Under the pieces are notes generated by a model. That model made no database searches. It saw only the letters and a program-made list of their open reading frames with translations, and had not been told where the DNA came from. The position numbers and the translations under genes are program-made. A DNA stretch of 41,921 nucleotides from Saprospiraceae bacterium. Lineage in GTDB: Bacteria > Bacteroidota > Bacteroidia > Chitinophagales > Saprospiraceae. How positions within the stretch are numbered: position 1 is the stretch's first letter; every line of letters starts with the position of its first letter. The stretch is taken from NCBI GenBank assembly GCA_029212405.1, contig JARGNR010000058.1, positions 1 through 41,921 on the forward strand, written 5' to 3'. Positions 10,213-16,484 of this stretch are shown here, one piece after another.

Positions 10213-11249
10213 GTGGGTGGCAGGAGAGAATAACTGATAAGAATGGTGACAATTTAGTACACATAGACCCAAATGATCCAGAAAAGGATGAATTGATGGA
10301 GGCTTTGCACTATTACCCGTCATTCCAGCTTGGGGTATTGTTTGGTGATTTTTTTAAATCATCAAAAGGGGCCCTAAGGTGGAATCTAGAGTGGGATACG
10401 CCGATATTTGATCAGAATGGGAATAGTCTTTCTGAGACTGGGGTGGAGAATAGGTATACTTATAATGGGAAGGAGTTCCAGGATGATTTAGGAGTGAATC
10501 TTCACTACTACGGATTTAGAGTTTATGATCCTGCTATAGCTAGATTTACTGGTGTAGATCCTATTAGTGATCAATTCCCGCATGTTAGTACTTTTAATTA
10601 TGCTGAAAATGAACCTATGGCTAACATTGATTTGCACGGACTACAGAAAGTTTCAGTACACTCTCTCGGGCAATTAAAAATTAATGGGGTTGCTGCAAAT
10701 GTCGGCATACAGGCAACTCTCGATATTGGAAATAGAAACAGTTTTTCGTATAGCTTACAAATTCAAGGAATTGGAACAGCCACAGGATCCTATTCAAAAG
10801 ATTCTGGTCATAGCCAATCTATTCATAGAGAAACAGATTTACCAAGTATAGGGTTTGAAATAAGAAAAAAACATGGAATTGGCATTCCTGATTTTATTGC
10901 TGAATATGGAGTTACTAAAGCTAAAGAAGCCTTTACGCCTGAATCTGTTGAAGAAGCTCTGAATCTAAGTGAAGAAGATCAACAGTTTAATAATATTATG
11001 ACTACTATATTAAGCTCTGTATCAGATTTAATATTTACCGATGTTTTAGATGCATCAGTTGGATATGATGGGTCTAAAGGAATTGGAAAGAAAGAAGACG
11101 GAACTCCTTACGAAAGAAAATTTACAAAAGTTTATAGTGGTAAAATTGACGACTTCAGTTTTAGCGAAAAAGGCATAAGTTATCAAGGAAAACTATTGAT
11201 TCAATATACTGATCAAAAATGTACAAAAAATTGTGATGAAGAGAAATAG
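10131..11249 (+). CDS. Orphan RHS C-terminal cassette 2
   Basis: The ATG at 10131 (or the TTG at 10128) overlaps the stop of the preceding core fragment by eight bases. Residues 1 to ~33 are encoded by the hairpin insert and do not look like RHS. RHS core follows (I-T-D-K-N-G-D-N), is interrupted in frame by a 64-nt palindrome encoding S-F-Q-L-G-V-L-F-G-D-F-F-K-S-S-K, and continues to G-K-E-F, Y-Y-G-F-R-V-Y-D-P and D-L-H-G-L-Q. The ~200-residue tip starts V-S-V-H-S-L and has no recognised toxin motif; its first half is Gly/Ser-rich and predicted beta. A small membrane-protein gene overlaps its end by 14 bases. It is probably a silent or recombination-donor tip; independent expression is not excluded. 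Confidence 0.6.
   Translation: MTERFPSLVEKGVMVSLLREGTENTFSGGWQERITDKNGDNLVHIDPNDPEKDELMEALHYYPSFQLGVLFGDFFKSSKGALRWNLEWDTPIFDQNGNSLSETGVENRYTYNGKEFQDDLGVNLHYYGFRVYDPAIARFTGVDPISDQFPHVSTFNYAENEPMANIDLHGLQKVSVHSLGQLKINGVAANVGIQATLDIGNRNSFSYSLQIQGIGTATGSYSKDSGHSQSIHRETDLPSIGFEIRKKHGIGIPDFIAEYGVTKAKEAFTPESVEEALNLSEEDQQFNNIMTTILSSVSDLIFTDVLDASVGYDGSKGIGKKEDGTPYERKFTKVYSGKIDDFSFSEKGISYQGKLLIQYTDQKCTKNCDEEK
10322..10385 (+). repeat. 64-nt in-frame palindromic element, copy A
   Basis: This element adds about 60 bases (20 codons) between the Y-Y-P and E-W-D codons of the RHS core without breaking the frame. It folds as one long hairpin. The outer pairing is ATTCCA with TGGAAT (10322-10327 with 10380-10385) plus CTTGGGG with CCCTAAG. 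An 11-bp inner stem (10341-10351 with 10356-10366, one G-T pair) has a TTTT loop. It resembles in concept the palindromic elements found inside Rickettsia genes; no sequence relation is claimed. Confidence 0.75.
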
Positions 11250-11478
11250 AAATCAAATATTGTTACTAAGTTTTGTTATAATTTTAACAATTGTAGGCTT
11301 TGCCTTTTTACGAATAGGTATTGGGTTTGGAAATGCGGTATCAAAAACTGCAGTTGGAATTTATAATGCAAAAGAAGAATGGAAACAAGATTCTATTAGC
11401 CCTATTGATACAATTAAAAAACATCTATTTGAAAATATTGATTCAACTAAAGTGATTGAACAAAATATAAACAAATAA
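11236..11478 (+). CDS. Small single-pass membrane protein, putative immunity protein of cassette 2
   Basis: An 80-residue product starts at ATG 11236 (a GTG three bases earlier is also open) and overlaps the cassette 2 stop by 14 bases. Basic residues at the N-terminus precede one hydrophobic segment of ~22 residues (L-L-L-S-F-V-I-I-L-T-I-V-G-F-A-F-L). A charged ~50-residue tail follows, predicted to face the periplasm. Overlap and size suggest an immunity role; no family is recognised. A GNRA-loop terminator lies about 57 bases after the stop. Confidence 0.5.
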   Translation: MKRNRNQILLLSFVIILTIVGFAFLRIGIGFGNAVSKTAVGIYNAKEEWKQDSISPIDTIKKHLFENIDSTKVIEQNINK

Positions 11479-11534
11479 AGTACTCTTTTCGATAATATAT
11501 ATGAACTTCAACGCGATTCTTTAAGTAAAAATAT

Positions 11535-11566
11535 AGCCTCAGAGAAATCTGGGGCTTTATTATTGA
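11535..11566 (+). terminator. Rho-independent terminator after cassette 2
   Basis: The stem AGCCTCAGA (11535-11543) pairs with TCTGGGGCT (11548-11556) around a GAAA tetraloop, with one G-T pair, and is followed by a T-rich stretch. The same stem-loop sequence recurs at 15742-15763. Confidence 0.75.
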
Positions 11567-11640
11567 TTGATCATAAATTTACCATCTACAATATATTGAC
11601 TAAGATTAAAAGGTCTCCAAATCATGTTCTCCTTATCAAA

Positions 11641-11670
11641 TTGAAGTTTTAGAGTTCTTAGATACATTTG
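11641..11670 (+). promoter_or_regulatory. Candidate Bacteroidota promoter upstream of the 11859 gene
   Basis: TTG (11641-11643) is separated by 19 bases from TACATTTG (11663-11670), matching the TTG-N17-21-TAnnTTTG pattern of the primary Bacteroidota sigma factor. It would drive the RHS-like relic and the small membrane gene at 11859. Sequence match only. Confidence 0.35.
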
Positions 11671-11766
11671 GTCTTAATTTGGGGAAGGTTACATTGGCTT
11701 TCAAATCAAACTCAAAGCGGTGTAGATGAAGAGCCAGATACAAACAATGAGTCAAGCCATAAATAA

Positions 11767-11856
11767 GGTTCCTTCCTTAATAATATTAATCAACTTCGAG
11801 AAGGAACTTATAAATGGAATGGCAAAGAATGGGAATGTACAAGTTGTAAAGATTAA
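11767..11856 (+). pseudogene. Relic of a cassette tail upstream of the 11859 gene
   Basis: A 29-codon open stretch after a TAA encodes L-R-E-G-T-Y-K-W-N-G-K-E-W and ends at TAA 11854-11856, two bases before the next gene's ATG. The N-G-K-E and R-E-G-T strings echo the RHS core and the hairpin-insert product, but the stretch is too short to classify. An imperfect inverted repeat (GTTCCTTC 11768-11775 with GAAGGAAC 11800-11807) covers it. It is probably the end of a deleted toxin whose immunity gene remains. The rest of 11567-11766 holds only the candidate promoter. Confidence 0.3.
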
Positions 11857-11858
11857 AT

Positions 11859-12131
11859 ATGAAAGCACCTAAAACTCTTTTATTGATTTCCATATTTTAT
11901 TACTTGATAAATGGACTTCTTCTTCTTCAAATTAACAATTCAGATGGAGGTGATGGATTAATTCCTTATATCACGCTGCTTGTTTTTCAAGGTGTTAGTT
12001 TATTTGTTATCATGATACTTGCTCTATTTCTGAATAAAAGATGGCTAAATTCTGATCATGGTCAAATGAGCAAAATACTTCTATTAAGCTATTTAGTCGT
12101 GCCGTTATTAACGTATACATATATTCATTAG
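11859..12131 (+). CDS. Small three-TM membrane protein, candidate orphan immunity protein
   Basis: The 90-residue product is mostly hydrophobic, with predicted membrane segments at about residues 5-24, 33-58 and 70-89 and a short acidic/Gly loop (N-S-D-G-G-D-G) between the first two. It starts two bases after a short relic's stop and is followed immediately by a strong terminator. Its position inside the RHS array suggests an immunity protein left behind after its toxin decayed. It belongs to no family I can name. Confidence 0.5.
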   Translation: MKAPKTLLLISIFYYLINGLLLLQINNSDGGDGLIPYITLLVFQGVSLFVIMILALFLNKRWLNSDHGQMSKILLLSYLVVPLLTYTYIH

Positions 12132-12143
12132 GAAAGAAAACAG

Positions 12144-12174
12144 GAGGCTGTCACACTACGAGATAGCCTCTTTT
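12144..12174 (+). terminator. Rho-independent terminator after the 11859 gene
   Basis: GAGGCTGTC (12144-12152) pairs with GATAGCCTC (12162-12170), with one G-T pair and a nine-base loop, and is followed directly by TTTT. It lies 13 bases after the stop codon. Confidence 0.8.
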
Positions 12175-12568
12175 CATATTGAAGCTTTTTAAACTTCTGG
12201 CTACCTGATAATTAATTGGTGATGATATTACAATTTTAGTTTAGTAACGATCCGTGTTAGCTAAGTAGACCAAAAGGAATGGATTAGACTTAACTTCTAG
12301 CCATTTTATCTCGATACCATTCGCTAATCAAAAAGATGCATGCAATTATGAGCATTCCTTTCGTCACACACCAATAATTTGTTTGCGAAATTTTTTAAGG
12401 ATTGTTAATGTGTATCTGCTTTTTGCCTTGCTAAATTTTTAATAACTTTGAAGGATTCGCGTCCATCATATTATAAACCAGAATCACTTATCTTATATAA
12501 TTTTCATTCTAGTGGAATAGATGGATGAATTACAAGAAATAAAATGCACAGAATATTGAAAAGAACAA
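12175..12568. other. Intergenic stretch with one candidate promoter, no gene seen
   Basis: No convincing coding frame is visible. The stretch contains the promoter candidate at 12423-12450 and some short open scraps. Homology to the main RHS gene begins at about 12574. Confidence 0.4.
12423..12450 (+). promoter_or_regulatory. Candidate Bacteroidota promoter upstream of cassette 3
   Basis: TTG (12423-12425, within TTTTTG) is followed after 17 bases by TAACTTTG (12443-12450), a full match to TAnnTTTG. It lies about 120 bases before the short RHS core frame at 12569 and would read through cassette 3. Sequence match only. Confidence 0.4.
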
Positions 12569-12664
12569 ATGTGGGAAGGAAGAGCAACGTATGAAGAGTT
12601 TCCAGAAACAGAGGATGATGAGGAGTATATAGAATATTTCTTAAAAGATCATTTTGATGACTAA
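12569..12664 (+). pseudogene. RHS core fragment at the head of cassette 3
   Basis: An ATG at 12569 opens a 31-codon frame. From the third codon it is nearly identical in DNA and protein to 6844-6922 of the main RHS gene (G-R-A-T-Y-E-E-F-P-E-T-E-D-D-E-E-Y-I-E). It ends K-D-H-F-D-D at TAA 12662-12664 inside the hairpin insert. This near-identity is the best tract here for homologous exchange with the full-length gene. Confidence 0.7.
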
Positions 12665-12738
12665 GCGGTATCAATTTCATGTTGATAAAAGAGTGATGAG
12701 ATCACTCTTTAGTGCAGGAACCGAAAATACTTTTTTGG
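12657..12738 (+). repeat. Three-hairpin insertion element, copy B
   Basis: Same position and length as copy A, with different stem sequences that still pair: TATCAA/TTGATA (12669-12674 with 12682-12687), AAAGAGTGAT/ATCACTCTTT (12688-12697 with 12701-12710) and CCGAAAA/TTTTTGG (12721-12727 with 12732-12738, one G-T pair). The overlapping stop codon is kept, but as TAA instead of TGA. Confidence 0.75.
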
Positions 12739-14357
12739 GTGGGCTGCTGGTGAGAATAGCAGATAAGAATGGAGATGGAAAGGTAAAGTATGATGTCAAT
12801 AATCCAGCCAATGATGAGTTATTGTCAAAGTATCACTATTATCCATCATTCCAGCTTGGGGTATTGTTTGGTGATTTTTTTAAATCATCAAAAGGAGTCC
12901 TAAGGTGGAATCTGGAGTGGGATACGCCGATATTTGATCAGAATGGGAATAGTCTTTCTGAGACTGGGGTGGAGAATAGGTATACGTATAATGGGAAGGA
13001 ATACATCGAAGACCTAAGCATCAATCTGCACGACTATGGGGCAAGGTATTATGATCCAAGTATTGCTAGGTGGACAAGTGTCGATCCATTAGCTGACTTT
13101 TATTCATCCTTTAGTTCATTTAATTATACTCTAGGAAATCCTGTAAGATTTGTTGATACTGATGGGATGAGAGTAGATTTATCGGCACTTTATACAAATA
13201 AAGATGGTTCAATAAATGAAGAAGGATTAATAACCGCTTCAAATATATTACTTGAATTACAAGAATTTACTGGTCTTGAGCTTACTGTTAAGGACGGATT
13301 TCTAATCGAAGGAACATCAACAAAAAATTGTTCTGGATCCGAAGTATGCGGAAGTACTGGTGCAAGAAAGTATGTTAGAGACTTGATTGATTCACCTGAT
13401 GTTCTAACAGTAGTTAATGACAATTCTTCTGATACAAGAGCTTTAGAAGATAAAGACGGAAATGCTATAAATACGATTTCTATAAATAATAGATCGGCAG
13501 AATATACAAGAGATTATTTAAATTACAATGGAGCAGACGAATTAGGATGGTCTTATGCTACTGATTTTCTTCATGAGTCATTACATACACCCTTGGGAGC
13601 ATCTCAAATAGGCAAAACCTCCAAAGAAATGGAACATATAGGTGGAAGTCCAGGACCTATTTCTGTTGTAAATTCATGGAGAAAGGAAAACGTCCTACCT
13701 ACAAGAAGAAATCATGGTCCAAAATCTAAAAAACCTTGGGATAAAGAATGGGTGATAGATGTTCCAGGCAGAAAAAGACCCTTACGAATCCAAATGGATA
13801 CATATAAAAAAAGAATGAATAAATTTTTATACATGAGTAAGATAATATTGTACTTTTTCATGATTACATGTATTTATGCATGCAACACAAAAAATGAGGA
13901 TATAATCTTAATGAAAAAAGCAAAGGTTTTTCTTGAAAAATCCATTTTGTTAAAAGAGACTTATCCCGAATTTACTGGTAGAGAATATAGTATAGGAATT
14001 TATGATAAACAATATGGTCCGTTGTTATTTGGATTCGAAGATAAAATTATAAAATGTTTAAAGTGTAAAGAAATACTTGAAAAAAATCGCTTTGTCAATT
14101 TAGATAAATATGATAGTTGGATAAAAGAATTTGATAAAATCGGAGTCGAGTACAGAACAAACTATGGCTCATTTAATGTACCAAATGAACTTGTAGACTC
14201 TACAAAAAATATTTTGGTTTCTTTTAGAAAACCTATTTCGGGTGTTTTAGGAGGCATATTATTCCTCAAAAATGAATTTGGTAATGAAGAGAAACCGTAT
14301 GCAGAATTTACACTCTTCTACAATAATGAATTAGAAATTGTTGAAATCGTATATTAA
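12657..14357 (+). CDS. Orphan RHS cassette 3: zincin-like toxin fused in frame to a lipoprotein immunity domain
   Basis: The ATG at 12657 (TTG 12654 also open) overlaps the upstream stop by eight bases. Residue numbers here count from the TTG (567 residues). Order: insert-encoded residues to ~35, RHS core with the second palindrome, W-T-S-V-D-P-L, then a variable tip. The tip carries HESLH at 307-311, matching HExxH. At residue 388 (ATG 13815) a typical lipoprotein signal begins: M-N-K-F-L-Y, hydrophobic run, C-I-Y-A-C. The last ~180 residues therefore look like a separate immunity lipoprotein with no stop before it. A run of seven A (13806-13812) precedes that ATG; removing one A would end the tip at TGA 13816-13818 in an ATGA overlap, the usual layout. 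It is either a frameshift fusion, transcriptional slippage, or re-initiation at 13815. Confidence 0.6.
   Translation: MTKRYQFHVDKRVMRSLFSAGTENTFLGGLLVRIADKNGDGKVKYDVNNPANDELLSKYHYYPSFQLGVLFGDFFKSSKGVLRWNLEWDTPIFDQNGNSLSETGVENRYTYNGKEYIEDLSINLHDYGARYYDPSIARWTSVDPLADFYSSFSSFNYTLGNPVRFVDTDGMRVDLSALYTNKDGSINEEGLITASNILLELQEFTGLELTVKDGFLIEGTSTKNCSGSEVCGSTGARKYVRDLIDSPDVLTVVNDNSSDTRALEDKDGNAINTISINNRSAEYTRDYLNYNGADELGWSYATDFLHESLHTPLGASQIGKTSKEMEHIGGSPGPISVVNSWRKENVLPTRRNHGPKSKKPWDKEWVIDVPGRKRPLRIQMDTYKKRMNKFLYMSKIILYFFMITCIYACNTKNEDIILMKKAKVFLEKSILLKETYPEFTGREYSIGIYDKQYGPLLFGFEDKIIKCLKCKEILEKNRFVNLDKYDSWIKEFDKIGVEYRTNYGSFNVPNELVDSTKNILVSFRKPISGVLGGILFLKNEFGNEEKPYAEFTLFYNNELEIVEIVY
12848..12911 (+). 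repeat. 64-nt in-frame palindromic element, copy B
   Basis: Almost identical to copy A at 10322. The differences within the arms (GGGGCC against GGAGTC) fall where a G-C pair becomes a G-T pair, so the hairpin is retained. About 95 bases of core DNA that follow are also nearly identical in the two cassettes. Confidence 0.75.
13815..14357 (+). CDS. Possible separately translated immunity lipoprotein of cassette 3
   Basis: Starting at ATG 13815 gives 180 residues with a clean lipoprotein signal ending in the lipobox I-Y-A-C and a soluble domain with an internal C-L-K-C pair. It matches the size and type of the other immunity candidates in this locus. It is in the same frame as the toxin tip, so it may be made as a fusion, by re-initiation, or only after a frame change in the A7 run. 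Confidence 0.5.
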   Translation: MNKFLYMSKIILYFFMITCIYACNTKNEDIILMKKAKVFLEKSILLKETYPEFTGREYSIGIYDKQYGPLLFGFEDKIIKCLKCKEILEKNRFVNLDKYDSWIKEFDKIGVEYRTNYGSFNVPNELVDSTKNILVSFRKPISGVLGGILFLKNEFGNEEKPYAEFTLFYNNELEIVEIVY

Positions 14358-14394
14358 GATTTAGATGCAAAATTATCTATAGAACCCATGTGGG

Positions 14395-15255
14395 ATGGAT
14401 TGGCATGTAGCGAATTTTAATGTAAATGGAAATTCGCTGTCTGGGACAAGAGATAAGACTAAGTATACTTATAATGGAAAGGAATATCTGGAAGACCTTA
14501 ATATTAATCTTCATGACTATGGGGCTAGGTATTATGATCCAAGTATTGCTAGGTGGACAAGTGTCGATCCGCTATCAAAAGGATACGCTCCAATTTCCTC
14601 ATATTGCTACGTTATGAACAATCCAATTACATTCGTTGATCCAGATGGAATGAAAGTAGAATATGCAGATAATGTTAATGACAAAACAAAAAATAAGATA
14701 AATCAGCTTAAAGAAGATTCTGAAGCTTTTGCTTTTCTATTTAATCTTTTAGACAACCTCAAGGACGAAGATGGTAATGATGTCGTTTTTACAATTACTG
14801 GAGGTAAGCCTAGAGATATGGCTGGAGGTGCCAAAATGATAGGTGGAAGCACTAAAGAAATTGGAGGAGAAATTTTCCTTAGTACAGAATCATCTAATTC
14901 TACGATTAGCGAAGAGTTTTTTCATAAATTCCAAGCTTTAGCATATGGTGTAGAAGACGGTAAAGTTGGAGACAGAAGAAATAATGAACTAGATGCTGAG
15001 GCAAAGCTTTTTAATTCCATTGTAACTGGCGAAAGTTCTGATGACAGGATTTTGAAACCTGACTATGAAGAACGGTTGCATAATCCAATTTTCAAAAAAG
15101 TATTGAAAGAAAAGGGATATCAAATTCAAGTAACAGCAAGATCCGTTGATGTTCCTGCAGGACTTGACGAATCTTTACTTTCTGCTGTTTACAGACGTTA
15201 TTTGGCAGATTTTAGAGACAAAAACAAGAATAACCCAGCTTATGCAGGTCCTTAA
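14395..15255 (+). CDS. Orphan RHS C-terminal cassette 4 with EExxH-type domain
   Basis: The 286-residue frame starts exactly where RHS core similarity starts: ATG-GAT-TGG matches the M-E-W of the main gene near 7038. It contains Y-T-Y-N-G-K-E-Y, G-A-R-Y-Y-D-P-S-I-A-R-W and D-P-D-G-M-K. The tip (~200 residues) has EEFFHKFQ at 173-180 followed by ELDAEAK at 198-204. From memory, similar E-E-x-x-H plus E-x-E-A-K patterns occur in tips of other Bacteroidota RHS proteins; they may be variant or inactive zincin sites. There is no signal peptide and no visible promoter, so it is probably silent unless recombined. A lipoprotein gene follows after 56 bases. Confidence 0.6.
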   Translation: MDWHVANFNVNGNSLSGTRDKTKYTYNGKEYLEDLNINLHDYGARYYDPSIARWTSVDPLSKGYAPISSYCYVMNNPITFVDPDGMKVEYADNVNDKTKNKINQLKEDSEAFAFLFNLLDNLKDEDGNDVVFTITGGKPRDMAGGAKMIGGSTKEIGGEIFLSTESSNSTISEEFFHKFQALAYGVEDGKVGDRRNNELDAEAKLFNSIVTGESSDDRILKPDYEERLHNPIFKKVLKEKGYQIQVTARSVDVPAGLDESLLSAVYRRYLADFRDKNKNNPAYAGP

Positions 15256-15311
15256 AGAGCACTTTCTCAAGCAGCAATAAATAAAATAATGACTCAAAAA
15301 CAAGATAAACA

Positions 15312-15728
15312 ATGAAAAATATATATTATGTATTTATAAGTCTGGTATTTTTCTCTTGTTCAAATTTATTTAAAGAAAAGAATCAGACCTCTAGCACAAA
15401 AATTGTTAAAGTAAATGAAGGCGAAGGGTATATATATTTTGATGTGCATTTTGATACTATTCAAATTGTAGAACTAAGTGAAAATTTATCTAAATCTAAA
15501 CAATTTGACTATTGTACAGTCAAATTATATTTAAGTGCCTACAAAAACACCAACATATTTAAAGACTCACTTAGATATGATTGTCAGGAAGGTAGTATTC
15601 TTTCGGAAGAGATCCTTAACAAATTCTATAAGGACTTCAAACCTAAAATGAAAGGGGATATAGGATTACATTATGAGCCTTATAATTTTTATTTGCCTTT
15701 ACAAGTAGAAATTGGAAATGGGAACTAA
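15312..15728 (+). CDS. Lipoprotein, putative immunity protein of cassette 4
   Basis: The 138-residue product has a lipoprotein signal (MKNIYYVFISLVFFSC) and a small acidic-to-neutral domain of alternating hydrophobic stretches. It follows cassette 4 and its stop codon lies inside the left arm of a long terminator. Role inferred from context; no family recognised. Confidence 0.6.
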   Translation: MKNIYYVFISLVFFSCSNLFKEKNQTSSTKIVKVNEGEGYIYFDVHFDTIQIVELSENLSKSKQFDYCTVKLYLSAYKNTNIFKDSLRYDCQEGSILSEEILNKFYKDFKPKMKGDIGLHYEPYNFYLPLQVEIGNGN

Positions 15729-15780
15729 AATAAGAAAATATAGCCTCAGAGAAATCTGGGGCTATATTTTCTTATTTTAG
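15725..15780. terminator. Very long perfect-stem bidirectional terminator
   Basis: Bases 15725-15750 pair with 15755-15780 over 26 positions with a single G-T pair, around a GAAA loop. The centre is the same AGCCTCAGA-GAAA-TCTGGGGCT found at 11535-11556. A-runs on one arm and T-runs on the other allow termination in both directions: the cassette 4 operon and the minus-strand radC relic. Confidence 0.85.
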
Positions 15781-15851
15781 TTGCTTAAGCTTTTGATGAG
15801 TTGTATTACGATTTACGTCAATTTGATAGTATAGAAGTTGAGTTTTTATTA

Positions 15852-16316
15852 CTAAATCAACCCTTCATCTTTAAATGAGAAATATCCTTCAGATGAAATA
15901 ATTAAATGATCCAGAAGTTGTACCTCAATGAGTTCTCCAATTTCTTTAATTCTATTGGTTATTCAGATATCCTGTTTAGATGGTTTTAGATTTCCTGAAG
16001 GATGATTATGAGATAAGACAATTCACGAAGAATTACTGATCAAAGCTATTGCAAATAACAGTTTATAATCTATAAGAGTTTGTGTAGTTGTTCCTCTAGT
16101 GAGATGCCTCACTCAAAGAATATTGTTATACCTATCTAGGTACAGCACTTTAAATTCTTCATACAGTTCGATTGTATCCAAGTCTCGTTTTCATTTAAGT
16201 GCTTTAAAAGCTTCAATACTACTTTGTATTTTGACTTTTTGGTTTTTTAATTGTTGTTTTGAATAAGATACCTTTAATACAGGAATGTTATCAATATTGA
16301 TGTTTGTAATGTTCAT
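15852..16316 (-). pseudogene. radC: radC-like (JAB/MPN domain) pseudogene with four in-frame TGA codons
   Basis: Reading the minus strand in one frame gives a RadC-type domain: I-E-L-Y-E-E-F-K-V-L-Y-L-D-R, then the JAMM signature S-H-N-H-P-S-G-N-L-K-P-S, then L-L-D-H-L-I-I-S-S-E-G-Y-F-S-F. It ends at a TAG at 15852-15854. The frame is broken four times, each time by TGA (16191, 16113, 16023 and 15963, lowest base of each), with no frameshift. The start at 16316 gives about 155 codons, close to the usual size of Bacteroidota RadC-like JAB proteins. RadC-type genes often ride on mobile elements. Because TGA is a true stop in neighbouring genes, this is a pseudogene. Confidence 0.85.
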
Positions 16317-16358
16317 AAGAATTTGATTTAATAAATTAAAATAGTTCACCCTGAATAA

Positions 16359-16484
16359 TATCATGACAAGAAAGCTCATTTAGTTTCTATTACCACAAAA
16401 GATCAAAAAGCCGCTGATAATTTAAGAAATTTATATTATGCACTTAAGGGAATAGAAAAGCAACCTAAAAAACGAAATAAATGA
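16359..16484 (+). pseudogene. C-terminal relic of a toxin tip
   Basis: After a TAA, 41 codons are open and end in a basic tail (K-Q-P-K-K-R-N-K) at TGA 16482-16484. That stop overlaps the ATG of the next lipoprotein gene as ATGA. It contains T-T-K-D-Q-K-A-A-D-N-L-R-N-L-Y-Y-A-L. Layout and overlap identify it as the end of a lost toxin; its class is unknown. Confidence 0.4.

Noticed and set aside
15852-16316. TGA read as an amino acid in this genome
   Set aside because: The genes ending at 29559, 40449 and 40983 use TGA exactly at canonical domain ends or right before intergenic sequence, so TGA is a stop here; the radC frame is a pseudogene.
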